A DNA stretch of 64,000 nt from Xenophilus aerolatus. GTDB lineage: Bacteria; Pseudomonadota; Gammaproteobacteria; Burkholderiales; Burkholderiaceae_C. The position numbers were made by a program, and so were the translations under genes. The notes under the pieces were generated by a model that was not told the origin of the DNA, did no database searches, and saw only the letters and a program-made list of their open reading frames with translations. Location of the stretch: the NCBI GenBank assembly GCA_030418545.1, contig QAIB01000015.1, positions 36,333 through 100,332 on the forward strand. Reading direction: 5' to 3'. Positions 41,880-52,434 of this stretch are shown here, piece by piece (the stretch's first letter is position 1; each line of letters starts with the position of its first letter).

Positions 41880-43370
41880 TCAAAACTGGAAGTACAGGAA
41901 GGGGCTGTACGTCCCCAGTTTGGAAATCGAGAGGCCCAGGAGCACCACGCAGAACAAGGCGATGGCCACGGTGGCGACGCGGGACAGCTGTGGCCGTTGC
42001 ACCAGGCGCTGGACTTGCGGCACCCAGCGCTGCAGCGTGATCGTGGGCGGAAGCGCCAGGCAGATGAAGAGGCCCACCAGCAGCGTCTGGAAGAACTCGG
42101 GCTTGCGGTAGGGGATGTTGAATTCAGTGAACGCCGTCAGCTCCGTGCCGTTGAGGCCCAGCATGCCCTTGTAGAGGTGCATGGCGGTGGTCATGCTGTC
42201 GGCGCGGAACACCACCCATGCCACCATCACGCACAGGAAGGTGAGCAGCCAGCGCAGCGGCATGCTCCATCGGCTCGGGGGACGGCCCTTGCGCACCTTG
42301 GCGTTCCACAGGTGGTTGACGACGAGGAAGGCGCCGTGCAGCGCGCCCCAGATCACGAAGGTCCAGGCCGCGCCGTGCCACAGGCCGCCCAGCAGCATGG
42401 TGAGGAAGAGGTTGAGGTAGCGGCGCGCCTCGCCCAGCCGGTTGCCGCCCAGCGGGATGTAGAGGTAGTCACGCAGGAAGGTCGACAGCGAGATGTGCCA
42501 GCGCCGCCAGAAGTCGATGATGCTGGTCGACTTGTACGGTGAATTGAAGTTCAGCGGCAGGTGCACCCCCAGGCACAGCGACAGGCCCACGGCCATGTCG
42601 GAATAGCCCGAGAAGTCGAAGTAGATCTGCAGCGTGTAAGCAAGCACGCCGAACCAGGAGCTGCCGAGGCCGGGCACGGTGCCGCCCTGCACGCCGTGGA
42701 ACACCATGTCGGCGTACTGGCCCATCTTGTCGGCGATCAGCAGCTTCTTGGCCAGGCCGAAGGTGAAGATCGCCAGGCCGAGCGCGAACTTGTTGCCGTC
42801 GATGCGGTAGGTCGCCGGGTTGGCGAACTGCGGCATCATCTGCGCGTGGTGCAGCACCGGCCCCGCGATCAGGTGCGGGAAGTAGGTGACGAAGAGCACG
42901 TAGTGCACGAAGCTGCGCTCGCGCACCTTGCCCTGCCAGCAGTCGACCAGGAAGGCGATCTGGGTGAAGGTGTAGAACGAGATGCCGATGGGCAGGGCGA
43001 CGTGCAGCAGGGGCAGGGGCGCGATGCCCGCCGCGACCAGCCCGTCGTTGACGTTCGCCACGAAGAAGTCGGCGTACTTGAAGATCCCCAGCACGACGAG
43101 GTTGACCGTCAGCGCGATCACCAGCATCCGCTTGCGGCCAGCGTCGGAGCGTTCGGGCTGGGGCGTGAGCCGCAGGCCGAACCAGTAGTTGATGCAGATC
43201 GAGCCGATGAGCAGGGGCAGCGCCTTGACGCTCCACCAGCCGTAGAAGAAGAGCGATGCCAGTGCGAGGAAGCCGGCCGCTGCCCGCGTGTTGCGCCATC
43301 CGATCAGGAAGAAGCCGATCACGACGATCGGAAAGTAGACGAAGATGAACGCGTAGGAGTTGAACAGCAT
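41880..43370 (-). CDS. MBOAT-family membrane O-acyltransferase (AlgI-like)
   Basis: A 496-residue membrane protein with ten or more segments. MBOAT marks: IDFWRRWHISLSTFLRDYLYIPLGGNR and MLLGGLWHGAAWTFVIWGALHG, with the catalytic-type His in WHG. AlgI-type proteins move acetyl groups across the inner membrane for periplasmic transferases. Together with the two SGNH proteins downstream it forms a complete polysaccharide O-acetylation cassette; no polymer-synthesis genes are near, so the acceptor is unknown. Confidence 0.92.
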   Translation of the reverse strand: MLFNSYAFIFVYFPIVVIGFFLIGWRNTRAAAGFLALASLFFYGWWSVKALPLLIGSICINYWFGLRLTPQPERSDAGRKRMLVIALTVNLVVLGIFKYADFFVANVNDGLVAAGIAPLPLLHVALPIGISFYTFTQIAFLVDCWQGKVRERSFVHYVLFVTYFPHLIAGPVLHHAQMMPQFANPATYRIDGNKFALGLAIFTFGLAKKLLIADKMGQYADMVFHGVQGGTVPGLGSSWFGVLAYTLQIYFDFSGYSDMAVGLSLCLGVHLPLNFNSPYKSTSIIDFWRRWHISLSTFLRDYLYIPLGGNRLGEARRYLNLFLTMLLGGLWHGAAWTFVIWGALHGAFLVVNHLWNAKVRKGRPPSRWSMPLRWLLTFLCVMVAWVVFRADSMTTAMHLYKGMLGLNGTELTAFTEFNIPYRKPEFFQTLLVGLFICLALPPTITLQRWVPQVQRLVQRPQLSRVATVAIALFCVVLLGLSISKLGTYSPFLYFQF

Positions 43371-43466
43371 CTTGGGAAGCGCGAGTCGCGGGGTCGGCGT
43401 GCCTGCGCTGTCTTCTTGTTGGCGGGGGCCGCCGGAGGTGGCGGTGCGCGTGCGGCGAACGCGCGA

Positions 43467-44069
43467 TTATCGCAAGGCGGCGCCCAGCCACCGGTTCCAC
43501 AGACTCTGCACCTGGCCAGCGAGTTCCTGGACCGTGACGCCGTCGTTGAAGAGCACCGCATCGGCCGCGGCCCGGCGCGCGGCGCGCGTCGCCTGCTGCG
43601 CGATCACGGTCCGTACCGTGTCGTCGCTCCAGCCGGAGCGGGCCATCACCCGTTCGCGCTGTGTCTGCGTGCTGGTGTCGACGACCAGCACCTTGTCGAC
43701 CAGGCCGCGCCAGCGCCCCGATTCGACCAGCAGCGGGACGTCGAAGATGACTGCCGGGGCCTTGGCCAGCCCGGCCTGACGCTCGCACTCGGCCCCGATG
43801 AGCGGGTGCAGGATGCCCTCGAGCACCCGCTTGGCTCCCGTGTCGGCGAAGACCCGCTCCCGCATGCGGGCGCGATCCAGGGCGCCGGTCGCGTCGGCGA
43901 TGTCCGCACCGAAGGCCCGGACGAGTGCGGGCATGGCAGGCCCACCGGCCACGGTCAGGGAGCGGGCAATGGCGTCGGTGTCGACGATGGCGGCGCCCAG
44001 CGCCTGCCACAGGGCAGAGACGGTGCTCTTGCCGCTCCCGATGCCCCCCGTGAGGCCGATGCGCCGCAT
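43467..44069 (-). CDS. coaE: Dephospho-CoA kinase CoaE
   Basis: A 200-residue kinase, last step of coenzyme A synthesis. P-loop GLTGGIGSGKSTVSALW, the conserved DTDAIAR, VFDVPLLVESG and DNDG-like FNDGVTVQELAGQV. It starts 11 bases after pilD, as in the widespread pilD-coaE-zapD-yacG order. Confidence 0.96.
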   Translation of the reverse strand: MRRIGLTGGIGSGKSTVSALWQALGAAIVDTDAIARSLTVAGGPAMPALVRAFGADIADATGALDRARMRERVFADTGAKRVLEGILHPLIGAECERQAGLAKAPAVIFDVPLLVESGRWRGLVDKVLVVDTSTQTQRERVMARSGWSDDTVRTVIAQQATRAARRAAADAVLFNDGVTVQELAGQVQSLWNRWLGAALR

Positions 44070-44080
44070 GTCGGGTTCCG

Positions 44081-45046
44081 TCAGGCGATCAGCGCCTTGA
44101 ACGGGAAGGCGAAGGGCACCCAGGCCCGCACCGTCTCGGGGCCGATGGCCAGGCAGACCAGGCCGGCACCGGCCAGGAAGGGGCCGAAGGAGATCGGGAT
44201 GTCCTTGTGCGCCAGCCGGCCGGCCACGAGCAGCAGCCCACCGAGCACGGCGCCCACCAGCGAGGAGACCAGGACGATGGCGATCAGGTAGTCGGCGCCG
44301 AGCCATGCGCCCAGGGCCGCCAGGAGCTTGAAGTCGCCGAAGCCCATGCCTTCCTTGCCCGTCGCCAGTCGGTAGAGGTGAAAGATCAGCCACAGGCTGA
44401 GGTAGCCCGCGACGGCGCCCCAGACGGCGCTGGGCAGCGGAACGCCGGTGAGCCCACAGGCCGAGGCGATGAGGCCAAGCCAGAGCAGCAGGTAATTGAG
44501 CGAATCGGGCAGCAGCTGCGTGTCGAGATCGATCATGAACTGGCACACGAGCAGGGCACAGAACGCGGCCCACGCGGCGCCGGTGAACGTGAGGCCGAAG
44601 CGCCAGGCGCAGAGAGCGAAGAGGGCACCCGTCGCCAGTTCGACTGCCGGGTAGCGCCAGCCGATCGAGGTGCCGCAGGCCGAGCATCGGGCGCGCAGCA
44701 CCAGGAAGCTCAGGACCGGGATGTTCTCGTACCAGCGGATGCGATGGCCGCAGTGCCCGCAGCGCGATGCCGGCCGCGCCAGCCCCAGCGGTGGCAATGC
44801 GTCGATCTGCTGGAGCGCCTCGTCGGCATGCGCCACCAGAGGCGCAGGCGCCGCGGACGCCGTGCCGAACACCAGTTGCCACAGGCTGGGCGCCTGCTGG
44901 CTCGACGAGAGGTTGGCCACCGCATCCGTCAGCCAGCCCCGGTAGAGCATCTTCGGCAGGCGGTGGATGACGACGTTGAGGAAGCTGCCGATGAGCAGGC
45001 CCAGGACGCCGCCGACGACGGCGTCGACAAGCACCATCTCCCGCAT
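44081..45046 (-). CDS. pilD: Prepilin peptidase / N-methyltransferase PilD
   Basis: A 321-residue inner-membrane aspartic protease that trims and methylates type IV prepilins. N-terminal GLLIGSFLNVVIHRLP is the family mark; the cytoplasmic zinc site is CGHCGHRIRWYENIPVLSF with CSAC; the catalytic Asp pair is in DLDTQLLPD and GFGDFKLLAALGAWLG. The ATG at 45046 shares one base with the pilC stop (TGATG); an ATG at 45037 is possible. The ~60 extra residues between the first segment and the zinc motif are longer than in many homologs. Confidence 0.95.
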   Translation of the reverse strand: MREMVLVDAVVGGVLGLLIGSFLNVVIHRLPKMLYRGWLTDAVANLSSSQQAPSLWQLVFGTASAAPAPLVAHADEALQQIDALPPLGLARPASRCGHCGHRIRWYENIPVLSFLVLRARCSACGTSIGWRYPAVELATGALFALCAWRFGLTFTGAAWAAFCALLVCQFMIDLDTQLLPDSLNYLLLWLGLIASACGLTGVPLPSAVWGAVAGYLSLWLIFHLYRLATGKEGMGFGDFKLLAALGAWLGADYLIAIVLVSSLVGAVLGGLLLVAGRLAHKDIPISFGPFLAGAGLVCLAIGPETVRAWVPFAFPFKALIA

Positions 45047-46269
45047 CAGACGACTTGGCCGAGCTTGAAGATGGGCAGGTACATCGACACCACGATGCCG
45101 CCGATGATGGTGCCGAGGATCACGATGATGATGGGTTCCATCAGGCTCGACAGGCCGGCCACCATGTCGTCGACTTCGGATTCGTAGAAATCGGCGGCCT
45201 TGCCCAGCATGTGGTCGATGGAGCCGGACTCCTCGCCGATGGCCGTCATCTGCAGCACCATCGAGGGAAAGAGGTTGGCGTTCGTCATGGCCGTGGTCAG
45301 GCTGGTGCCGGTCGACACCTCCTGCTGGATCTTGACCGTCGCGTCGCCATACACCGTGTTGCCCGAGGCGCCGCCGACGGAATCGAGGGCCTCGACCAGC
45401 GGCACGCCGGCCGCGAACATGGTGGCCAGCGTGCGCGTCCAGCGCGCCACGCAGGACTTGTCGATCAGCGCGCCGAAGATCGGCAGCTTGAGCAGCAGCC
45501 GGTCCATGAAGCGCTGCACCCGCTCGTTGCGCTTCCAGGCCTGGATGAAGAAGTACAGCCCGCCGCCGATCACGCCGAAGATCAGCCACCAGTAGGCGAC
45601 GAAGAACTCGCTGACCGCCATCACGAACAGCGTCGGCGCGGGCAGGTCGGCACCGAAGGACGTGAACACCTGCTTGAAGGCCGGGATCACGAAGATCATG
45701 ATGATCGCGACCACCACGAAGGCCACCACGATCACGGCGGTGGGGTACATCAGGGCCGACTTGATCTTCGACTTGATGGCTTCCGTCTTCTCCATGTACG
45801 TGGCGAGACGGTCCAGCAAGTCTTCCAGGATACCGGCCGCTTCGCCGGCCTCGACCAGGTTGCAGTACAGGTTGTCGAAGTACTTCGGGAACTTGCGGAA
45901 GGCCGACGACAGCGAGGTGCCGGTCTCCACGTCGGTCCGGATGTCGTTGAGCAGCCGGGTGACGTTGGCGTTGGCATTGCCGCGCCCGACGATGTCGAAG
46001 GCCTGAAGCAGCGGCACGCCGGCCTTCATCATGGTGGCGAGCTGTCGGGTGAAGATCGCGATGTCCTTCGGCTTGATGGCCTTGCCGGAGCGCATGCGGC
46101 GCTTCTTGATCTTCGATGCCAGCACGCCCTGGCGGCGCAGGCTGGCCTGCACCTGGTTCTCGCCTGCGGCACGCATCTCGCCGCGCACGACCTTGCCGTT
46201 GCGGTCCCGTCCCTCCCATTCGTAGACGGTTTCCTTGGCGTTTCTGCTGGTTTGGACGGCGGTTGCCAT
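45046..46269 (-). CDS. pilC: Type IV pilus platform protein PilC
   Basis: A 407-residue inner-membrane platform of the pilus motor. Two T2SSF domains are visible: FTRQLATMMKAGVPLLQAFDIV and WTRTLATMFAAGVPLVEALDSVGG, each followed by membrane segments; it ends in IGGIVVSMYLPIFKLGQVV. The ATG at 46269 follows GGAG; an in-frame codon at 46281 adds four residues. It connects PilB with the pilin. Confidence 0.96.
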   Translation of the reverse strand: MATAVQTSRNAKETVYEWEGRDRNGKVVRGEMRAAGENQVQASLRRQGVLASKIKKRRMRSGKAIKPKDIAIFTRQLATMMKAGVPLLQAFDIVGRGNANANVTRLLNDIRTDVETGTSLSSAFRKFPKYFDNLYCNLVEAGEAAGILEDLLDRLATYMEKTEAIKSKIKSALMYPTAVIVVAFVVVAIIMIFVIPAFKQVFTSFGADLPAPTLFVMAVSEFFVAYWWLIFGVIGGGLYFFIQAWKRNERVQRFMDRLLLKLPIFGALIDKSCVARWTRTLATMFAAGVPLVEALDSVGGASGNTVYGDATVKIQQEVSTGTSLTTAMTNANLFPSMVLQMTAIGEESGSIDHMLGKAADFYESEVDDMVAGLSSLMEPIIIVILGTIIGGIVVSMYLPIFKLGQVV

Positions 46270-46288
46270 GCGAATCTCCAATGTCGCG

Positions 46289-48022
46289 TCACTCGTTGGT
46301 GACGCCGACCACTTCCTCGAGCGAGGTCAGCCCCTGCATGACCTTCTGCAGGCCAGAACGGCGCAGGGAGCGCACGCCTTCGCGTTCCGCCTGGGCGGCG
46401 ATGTCCAGCGCGCTGCCGTCGCGCAGGATGATCTTCTGGATCTCCTCGCTGATCGGCATCACCTGGTAGATGCCGACCCGGCCCTTGTAGCCGCCGTTGC
46501 ACGCTGAACAGCCGACCGGCTTGTAGGGCTTCCAGGAGCCGTCGAGTTCGGCTTCCTTGAAGCCCGCGTCGAGCAGCGCCTGGCGGGGGATCTCCGGCGC
46601 CGGCGCCTTGCAGTTGGCGCACAGGCGTCGTGCCAGGCGCTGCGCGGTGATCAGGATCACGCTGGACGCGATGTTGAAGGGCGCGATGCCCATGTTGCGC
46701 ATGCGCGTGAGCGTGGTCGGCGCGTCGTTGGTGTGCAGCGTCGACAGCACCAGGTGGCCCGTCTGCGCCGCCTTGATGGAGATGTCGGCGGTTTCGAGGT
46801 CGCGGATTTCGCCGACCATGATGATGTCGGGATCCTGGCGCAGAAAGGCACGCAGCGCCGCGGCGAAGGTGAGGCCGGCGCGTTCGTTGACGTTGACCTG
46901 GTTGACGCCGGGCAGGTTGATTTCCGACGGGTCTTCGGCCGTCGCGATGTTGACGCCCGGCTTGTTGAGCAGGTTCAGGCAGGTGTACAGCGACACCGTC
47001 TTGCCCGAACCGGTGGGGCCGGTCACCAGGATCATGCCGTACGGGCGGCTGATGGCGTCCATCAGGCGCTGCTTCTCCTCGGGGTCGTAGCCCAGCGCGT
47101 CGATGCCCAGGCGGGCACTGCTGGGGTCGAGGATACGGATCACGATCTTCTCGCCGAACAGGGTCGGCAAGGTGCTCACGCGGAAGTCGATGACCCGGTC
47201 AGGGCCGACCTTGAGCTTCATGCGGCCGTCCTGCGGCACGCGCTTCTCGGAGATGTCCAGCTTCGAGATGACCTTGATGCGGGAGGACAGCTTGTCCTTA
47301 ATCACCACCGGCGGGCTCGCGACCTCCCGCAGTTCCCCGTCGACGCGGAAGCGCACCCGGTAGTTGTGCTCGTAGGGCTCGAAGTGGATGTCCGAGGCGC
47401 GCATGCTGAATGCGTCCAGCAGCATCTTGTGCAGGAAGCGCACGACGGGCGCATCCTCGACCTCCGCAGCGGCCTGGTCCGGCGCGTCAGAAGATTCGCT
47501 CGCCGCTTCGTCGAACTCGAACTCGCCACCGATGATGTTGTCGATGGTCTCGGCTGCACTGACCGCCGCCGCCTCGACCATGCGCGACAGCTTGTCGTAC
47601 TCGGCGATGACCCAGTCCACGCCCATCTGGGAGGCGAACTTGATCTTCTCCACCGCCTGCTGGTCGGACGGATCGGCCGTGGCGACGATGAGGCGGTTGT
47701 TGCGCTTGCCGAGGACGACGATGCGGTAGGACTGGCAGAGCTTGGCGTCCAGCAGGTCCTTGGGCAGGCGCTGCGGGTCGATCGCGTCCAGATCGAGCAG
47801 CGGGGCGCCGAAGGCGCTGGAGAGGGTGTGGGCGAGATCGGAGGCCGAAACCGCGCCGCTACCGGTCAGTTCGGCAATGAAGCTGCTGCGCGAGGTGCGC
47901 GACTTCTGGTAGATCTCTTCGGCCGCCTTGGCCTGCAGCTTGCCGGCCGAGATCAGTGCGCGGGCCAGCCCCGGCAGGGCGACGGAGGCACTTTCTTTGG
48001 CAAGGGGATCGGCGGCAGCCAT
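46289..48022 (-). CDS. pilB: Type IV pilus assembly ATPase PilB
   Basis: A 577-residue GspE-family hexameric ATPase for pilus extension. N-terminal MshEN domain (about 25-150), Walker A with Lys341 (TGPTGSGKTVSLYTC), Asp box, Walker B (PDIIMVGEIRD), His box (TGHLVLSTLHTNDA), and the C-terminal zinc site CANCKA with GCSACNGGYKGR. 19 bases upstream of pilC. No pilin gene or pilT lies in the window. Confidence 0.97.
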   Translation of the reverse strand: MAAADPLAKESASVALPGLARALISAGKLQAKAAEEIYQKSRTSRSSFIAELTGSGAVSASDLAHTLSSAFGAPLLDLDAIDPQRLPKDLLDAKLCQSYRIVVLGKRNNRLIVATADPSDQQAVEKIKFASQMGVDWVIAEYDKLSRMVEAAAVSAAETIDNIIGGEFEFDEAASESSDAPDQAAAEVEDAPVVRFLHKMLLDAFSMRASDIHFEPYEHNYRVRFRVDGELREVASPPVVIKDKLSSRIKVISKLDISEKRVPQDGRMKLKVGPDRVIDFRVSTLPTLFGEKIVIRILDPSSARLGIDALGYDPEEKQRLMDAISRPYGMILVTGPTGSGKTVSLYTCLNLLNKPGVNIATAEDPSEINLPGVNQVNVNERAGLTFAAALRAFLRQDPDIIMVGEIRDLETADISIKAAQTGHLVLSTLHTNDAPTTLTRMRNMGIAPFNIASSVILITAQRLARRLCANCKAPAPEIPRQALLDAGFKEAELDGSWKPYKPVGCSACNGGYKGRVGIYQVMPISEEIQKIILRDGSALDIAAQAEREGVRSLRRSGLQKVMQGLTSLEEVVGVTNE

Positions 48023-48138
48023 TCAGCAGATGTAACAGACGTGAAAATTTGATTCACGATCATCGCTGATCGACCTGGTACTGTAAATCGCAAGCCCGCA
48101 ACAGTTGTGCGCAGCATTTCGCATTACATGACCAAGAC

Positions 48139-48215
48139 TGGTCGGGGTGAGAGGATTCGAACCTCCGGCCTCTACGTCCCGAACGTAGCGCTCTACCAGG
48201 CTAAGCTACACCCCG
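48139..48215 (-). tRNA. tRNA-Pro (anticodon CGG)
   Basis: 77 nt on the minus strand with an encoded CCA end. The acceptor stem is CGGGGTG/CACCCCG; the anticodon stem CTACG/CGTAG encloses the seven-base loop TTCGGGA, giving anticodon CGG (reads CCG). The T arm contains GGTTCGAATCC. It lies between pilB and ispB; 116 bp on the pilB side show no other feature. Confidence 0.97.
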
Positions 48216-48251
48216 ATGTGCCAGATTTGAAACTCGACCTTCGTTGGTGAC

Positions 48252-49238
48252 TTAGGCTCGGCGTTCAAGCAACTGAGCCGCCAATTGTAGCAAACCTTCT
48301 GTGAAGGAATTGGGCGGCAGCATCGCCAACGCGTCGATCGCGCGTTGTGCCTCGGCCGCCGCCGCGGCGCGCGTGGCGTCGAGGGCACCGGTCTCCTTCA
48401 CCACCGCGATGAGCTGGGGCAACCGACTCACGTCGCCCTGCTGGATCGCGCTGCGGACCAATTCGGCCTGCTCGGGGCGGCCGCGCTGCATGGCGAAGAT
48501 CAGGGGCAGGGTGGTCTTGCCTTCACGCAGGTCGTCGCCCACGTTCTTGCCCGTTTCGGCGGCATCGCCCGCGTAGTCGAGCACGTCGTCGACCACCTGG
48601 AACGCCGTCCCGAGTGCCTGCCCGTAACGGGCGCAGGCCGCCTCGACATCGGGCGATGCGCCCGCCAGCACCGCGGCGAGCTGGGTGCTGGCCTCGAACA
48701 GCTTGGCGGTCTTGGACCGGATGACATGCAGGTACGCCGCTTCGTCCAGCGAGGCGTCCCCCATGTTCATCAGCTGGAGCACTTCGCCTTCGGCGATCAC
48801 GTTGGTCGCATCGGCCAGGATCTCCATCACGCGCATGTCGCGCGAGTCCAGCATCATCTGGAAGGCGCGCGAGTACAGGAAGTCGCCGACCAGAACGCTG
48901 GCGGCATTGCCGAAGGACTCGTTGGCCGTGGGCCGTCCGCGCCGCATCGTCGACTCGTCGACGACGTCGTCGTGCAGCAGGGTGGCGGTGTGGATGAACT
49001 CGACCACGGCTGCCAGGTTGAAGCGCTGGCTGCCGGTGTACCCCAGGGCGCCGCACATCAGCAGCAACAAGGCAGGGCGAAGGCGCTTGCCGCCGGCGGC
49101 GATGATGTACCTCGAGACTTGGCTGACCAGCGGCACGCCGGTGTCCAGCCGGGCGGAGATGACCTTGTCCACCTCGGCCATGTCGCCGGCGATGAGGTCC
49201 AGGGCGGCAGAACTGGCGGAGGGGGTAGGGGCGGACAA
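48252..49238 (-). CDS. ispB: Octaprenyl diphosphate synthase-type polyprenyl synthase
   Basis: A 328-residue trans-prenyltransferase that makes the ubiquinone side chain. First Asp-rich motif: HTATLLHDDVVDES; second: FQVVDDVLDYAGD; GGKRLRPALLLLMCGAL is the family's start mark. The beginning is uncertain: conserved sequence starts near LDLIAGDMAEVD and I see no ATG at the right place; a TTG at 49238 is the best candidate, without a strong ribosome site. It is divergent from rplU, the usual arrangement. Confidence 0.92.
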   Translation of the reverse strand: MSAPTPSASSAALDLIAGDMAEVDKVISARLDTGVPLVSQVSRYIIAAGGKRLRPALLLLMCGALGYTGSQRFNLAAVVEFIHTATLLHDDVVDESTMRRGRPTANESFGNAASVLVGDFLYSRAFQMMLDSRDMRVMEILADATNVIAEGEVLQLMNMGDASLDEAAYLHVIRSKTAKLFEASTQLAAVLAGASPDVEAACARYGQALGTAFQVVDDVLDYAGDAAETGKNVGDDLREGKTTLPLIFAMQRGRPEQAELVRSAIQQGDVSRLPQLIAVVKETGALDATRAAAAAEAQRAIDALAMLPPNSFTEGLLQLAAQLLERRA

Positions 49239-49347
49239 GGGCAGCGGCGCCGGGGCGCGAGGGGTTCGAGGAAAGGCGCGGATTATAGGGAGCCGCCTCC
49301 GGTGAGCCGCCGGCGTGGGCGCATGTCTGGCGCGCAGGCCGTTCGCA

Positions 49348-49356
49348 TGGTATAGT
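49348..49356 (+). promoter_or_regulatory. Extended -10 promoter for rplU-rpmA
   Basis: TGGTATAGT gives a -10 hexamer TATAGT (49351-49356) with the TG of an extended -10; no good -35 is seen. The start site near 49363 leaves a leader of about 65 bases with short palindromes (GGAAC/GTTCC at ~49395-49408), which could be linked to control of the ribosomal operon. Confidence 0.6.
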
Positions 49357-49428
49357 GGAAGGCTTCGCAGAATTCGCTGCGGAGCCATCTTCCGGGAACC
49401 TGTTCCTGGAATACCAAGAAGGGTCCCT

Positions 49429-49740
49429 ATGTACGCGGTCATAAAAACCGGTGGCAAGCAGTATCGCGTTGCTTCCGGCGAAAAAATTAAAGTAGAACAG
49501 ATTGCTGCGGACGTTGGCCAGGAAATCGTGATCGACCAGGTTCTGGCCGTCGGCAACGGCGCTGAAATCAAGGTCGGCACCCCCCTGGTGTCCGGCGCAA
49601 CCGTCACGGCCACGGTCGTGGCGCACGGCAAGCACGACAAGGTTCGCATCTTCAAGATGCGCCGTCGCAAGCACTATCAGAAACGTCAAGGCCATCGCCA
49701 GCAGTTCACCGAACTGCAGATCGGCGCGATCGCCGGCTAA
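49429..49740 (+). CDS. rplU: 50S ribosomal protein L21
   Basis: A 103-residue ribosomal protein starting [23 protein letters not shown], with the conserved [21 protein letters not shown] toward the end. AAGAAGGG precedes the ATG at 49429. It binds 23S rRNA domain VI near L20. First gene of rplU-rpmA; obgE follows behind a terminator-like hairpin. Confidence 0.98.
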   Translation: MYAVIKTGGKQYRVASGEKIKVEQIAADVGQEIVIDQVLAVGNGAEIKVGTPLVSGATVTATVVAHGKHDKVRIFKMRRRKHYQKRQGHRQQFTELQIGAIAG

Positions 49741-49754
49741 CTGGAGCAGACACC

Positions 49755-50012
49755 ATGGCACAGAAAAAAGGCGGCGGCTCTACGCGAAACGGGCGCGATT
49801 CCAAGCCCAAGATGCTCGGCGTGAAGGCCTTCGGCGGCCAGGTCGTCAGCGCCGGTTCGATCATCGTGCGCCAGCGCGGCACCCGCATGCACGCCGGCGT
49901 GAACGTCGGCGTCGGCAAGGACCACACGCTGTTCGCACTGGTCGATGGCCGCATCTCCTTCGGCACCAAGGGTGCGCTGAACAAGCACACGGTCAGCGTC
50001 ACCCCGGTCTGA
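49755..50012 (+). CDS. rpmA: 50S ribosomal protein L27
   Basis: An 85-residue protein beginning [24 protein letters not shown], the N-terminal arm that reaches the peptidyl-transferase centre, followed by [19 protein letters not shown]. 14 bases after rplU. Confidence 0.98.
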   Translation: MAQKKGGGSTRNGRDSKPKMLGVKAFGGQVVSAGSIIVRQRGTRMHAGVNVGVGKDHTLFALVDGRISFGTKGALNKHTVSVTPV

Positions 50013-50039
50013 ACTTCCTCGGAAGTCCAGCCCACCTCC

Positions 50040-50063
50040 GAAGCCCCGCCCTGTCGGGGCTTC
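50040..50063 (+). terminator. Hairpin terminator after rpmA
   Basis: A perfect 9-bp stem GAAGCCCCG (50040-50048) and CGGGGCTTC (50055-50063) with a 6-base loop, 28 bases after the rpmA stop. Its T tract is weak (GTCATTT). A second 7-bp hairpin (GGTCACG/CGTGACC, 50074-50091) follows at once. It probably reduces, without abolishing, read-through into obgE. Confidence 0.75.
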
Positions 50064-50132
50064 GTCATTTCCGGGTCACGCACGCGTGACCTTCTTCCTG
50101 CTCGAGCCGCGCCGACGGTGCCGCGTTTGTAA

Positions 50133-51212
<1,080 letters not shown>

Positions 51213-51223
51213 CCGATTCGTTT

Positions 51224-51275
51224 GCTATCGAATCGATAGCTATCCGCGCCCCATCCACGCCCGTTTTCGGCCCGT
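51224..51275 (+). repeat. Dispersed GCTA-N9-TAGC element, copy 4
   Basis: Core GCTATCGAATCGATAGC (51224-51240) is a perfect palindrome, followed by a GCGCCC/GCCCG tail up to the proB ATG. It separates obgE and proB and may serve as a 3' structure of the obgE message. Confidence 0.8.
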
Positions 51276-52424
51276 ATGACTTCGAACTCCTTCACCTCCA
51301 CCGTCCTGCGCGATGCGCGTCGCATCGTGGTCAAGGTGGGCTCCAGCCTGGTCACCAACGAAGGCCGCGGGCTCGACGAGCAGGCCATCGGTGAATGGTG
51401 CCGGCAGCTGGCGGCGCTGGTGCGCGACGGCCGCGAGGTGGTGATGGTGTCCAGCGGCGCCATCGCCGAGGGCATGAAGCGCCTGGGCTGGACGAGCCGC
51501 CCCAAGGAAGTCAACGAGCTGCAGGCCGCCGCCGCCGTGGGCCAGATGGGCCTGGCACAGATCTACGAGACCAAGCTGCGCGAGAACGGCCTGGGCAGCG
51601 CCCAGGTGCTGCTCACCCACGCCGACCTGGCGGACCGCGAGCGCTACCTCAACGGCCGCTCGACCCTGCTCACCCTGCTGGGCCTGGGCGTGCTGCCCGT
51701 GATCAACGAGAACGACACGGTCGTCAACGACGAGATCAAGTTCGGCGACAACGACACGCTGGGTGCCCTGGTGGCCAACCTCGTCGAGGCCGATGCGCTG
51801 GTGATCCTCACGGACCAGAAGGGCCTGTACACCGCCGACCCGCGCAAGGACCCGGCGGCCACCTTCGTGCACGAGGCCCAGGCCGGCGACCCGGCGCTCG
51901 AGGCCATGGCCGGCGGTGCGGGTTCGAGCATCGGCCGCGGCGGCATGATCACCAAGATCCTCGCCGCCAAGCGCGCCGCCGCTTCGGGCGCGTCGACGGT
52001 CATCGCCTGGGGCCGCGAGCCGGATGCGCTGCTGCGCCTGGCGGCGGGCGAATCCATCGGCACGCTGCTGGTCGCGCAGACCGCCAAGCACCAGGCCCGC
52101 AAGCGCTGGATGGCCGACCACCTGCAGATGCGCGGCTCGGTCACGGTCGATGCGGGCGCGGCCGCCAAGGTGCGTGGCGAGGGCAAGAGCCTGCTGCCGA
52201 TCGGCATGACCGCGGTGGAGGGCGACTTCTCGCGCGGCGACGTGATCGCCATCCGCGATCCGCAGGGCCTCGAGCTGGCCCGCGGCCTGGCCAACTACTC
52301 GAGCGCCGAGGCGCGGCTGCTGTGCCGCAAGCCCTCGTCCGAGTTCGAGCGCCTGCTGGGCTATGCGGCAGAGCCCGAGATGGTCCACCGCGACAACCTG
52401 GTGCTCACGCGCACCGCAGGCTGA
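51276..52424 (+). CDS. proB: Glutamate 5-kinase ProB
   Basis: A 382-residue enzyme for the first step of proline synthesis. The amino-acid kinase domain has [34 protein letters not shown] and GTGGM-like GRGGMITKI; a C-terminal PUA domain (about 285-370, [22 protein letters not shown]) is present. Starts immediately after the repeat; a poor ribosome site. Confidence 0.97.
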   Translation: MTSNSFTSTVLRDARRIVVKVGSSLVTNEGRGLDEQAIGEWCRQLAALVRDGREVVMVSSGAIAEGMKRLGWTSRPKEVNELQAAAAVGQMGLAQIYETKLRENGLGSAQVLLTHADLADRERYLNGRSTLLTLLGLGVLPVINENDTVVNDEIKFGDNDTLGALVANLVEADALVILTDQKGLYTADPRKDPAATFVHEAQAGDPALEAMAGGAGSSIGRGGMITKILAAKRAAASGASTVIAWGREPDALLRLAAGESIGTLLVAQTAKHQARKRWMADHLQMRGSVTVDAGAAAKVRGEGKSLLPIGMTAVEGDFSRGDVIAIRDPQGLELARGLANYSSAEARLLCRKPSSEFERLLGYAAEPEMVHRDNLVLTRTAG

Positions 52425-52434
52425 GCGCCGCCGG

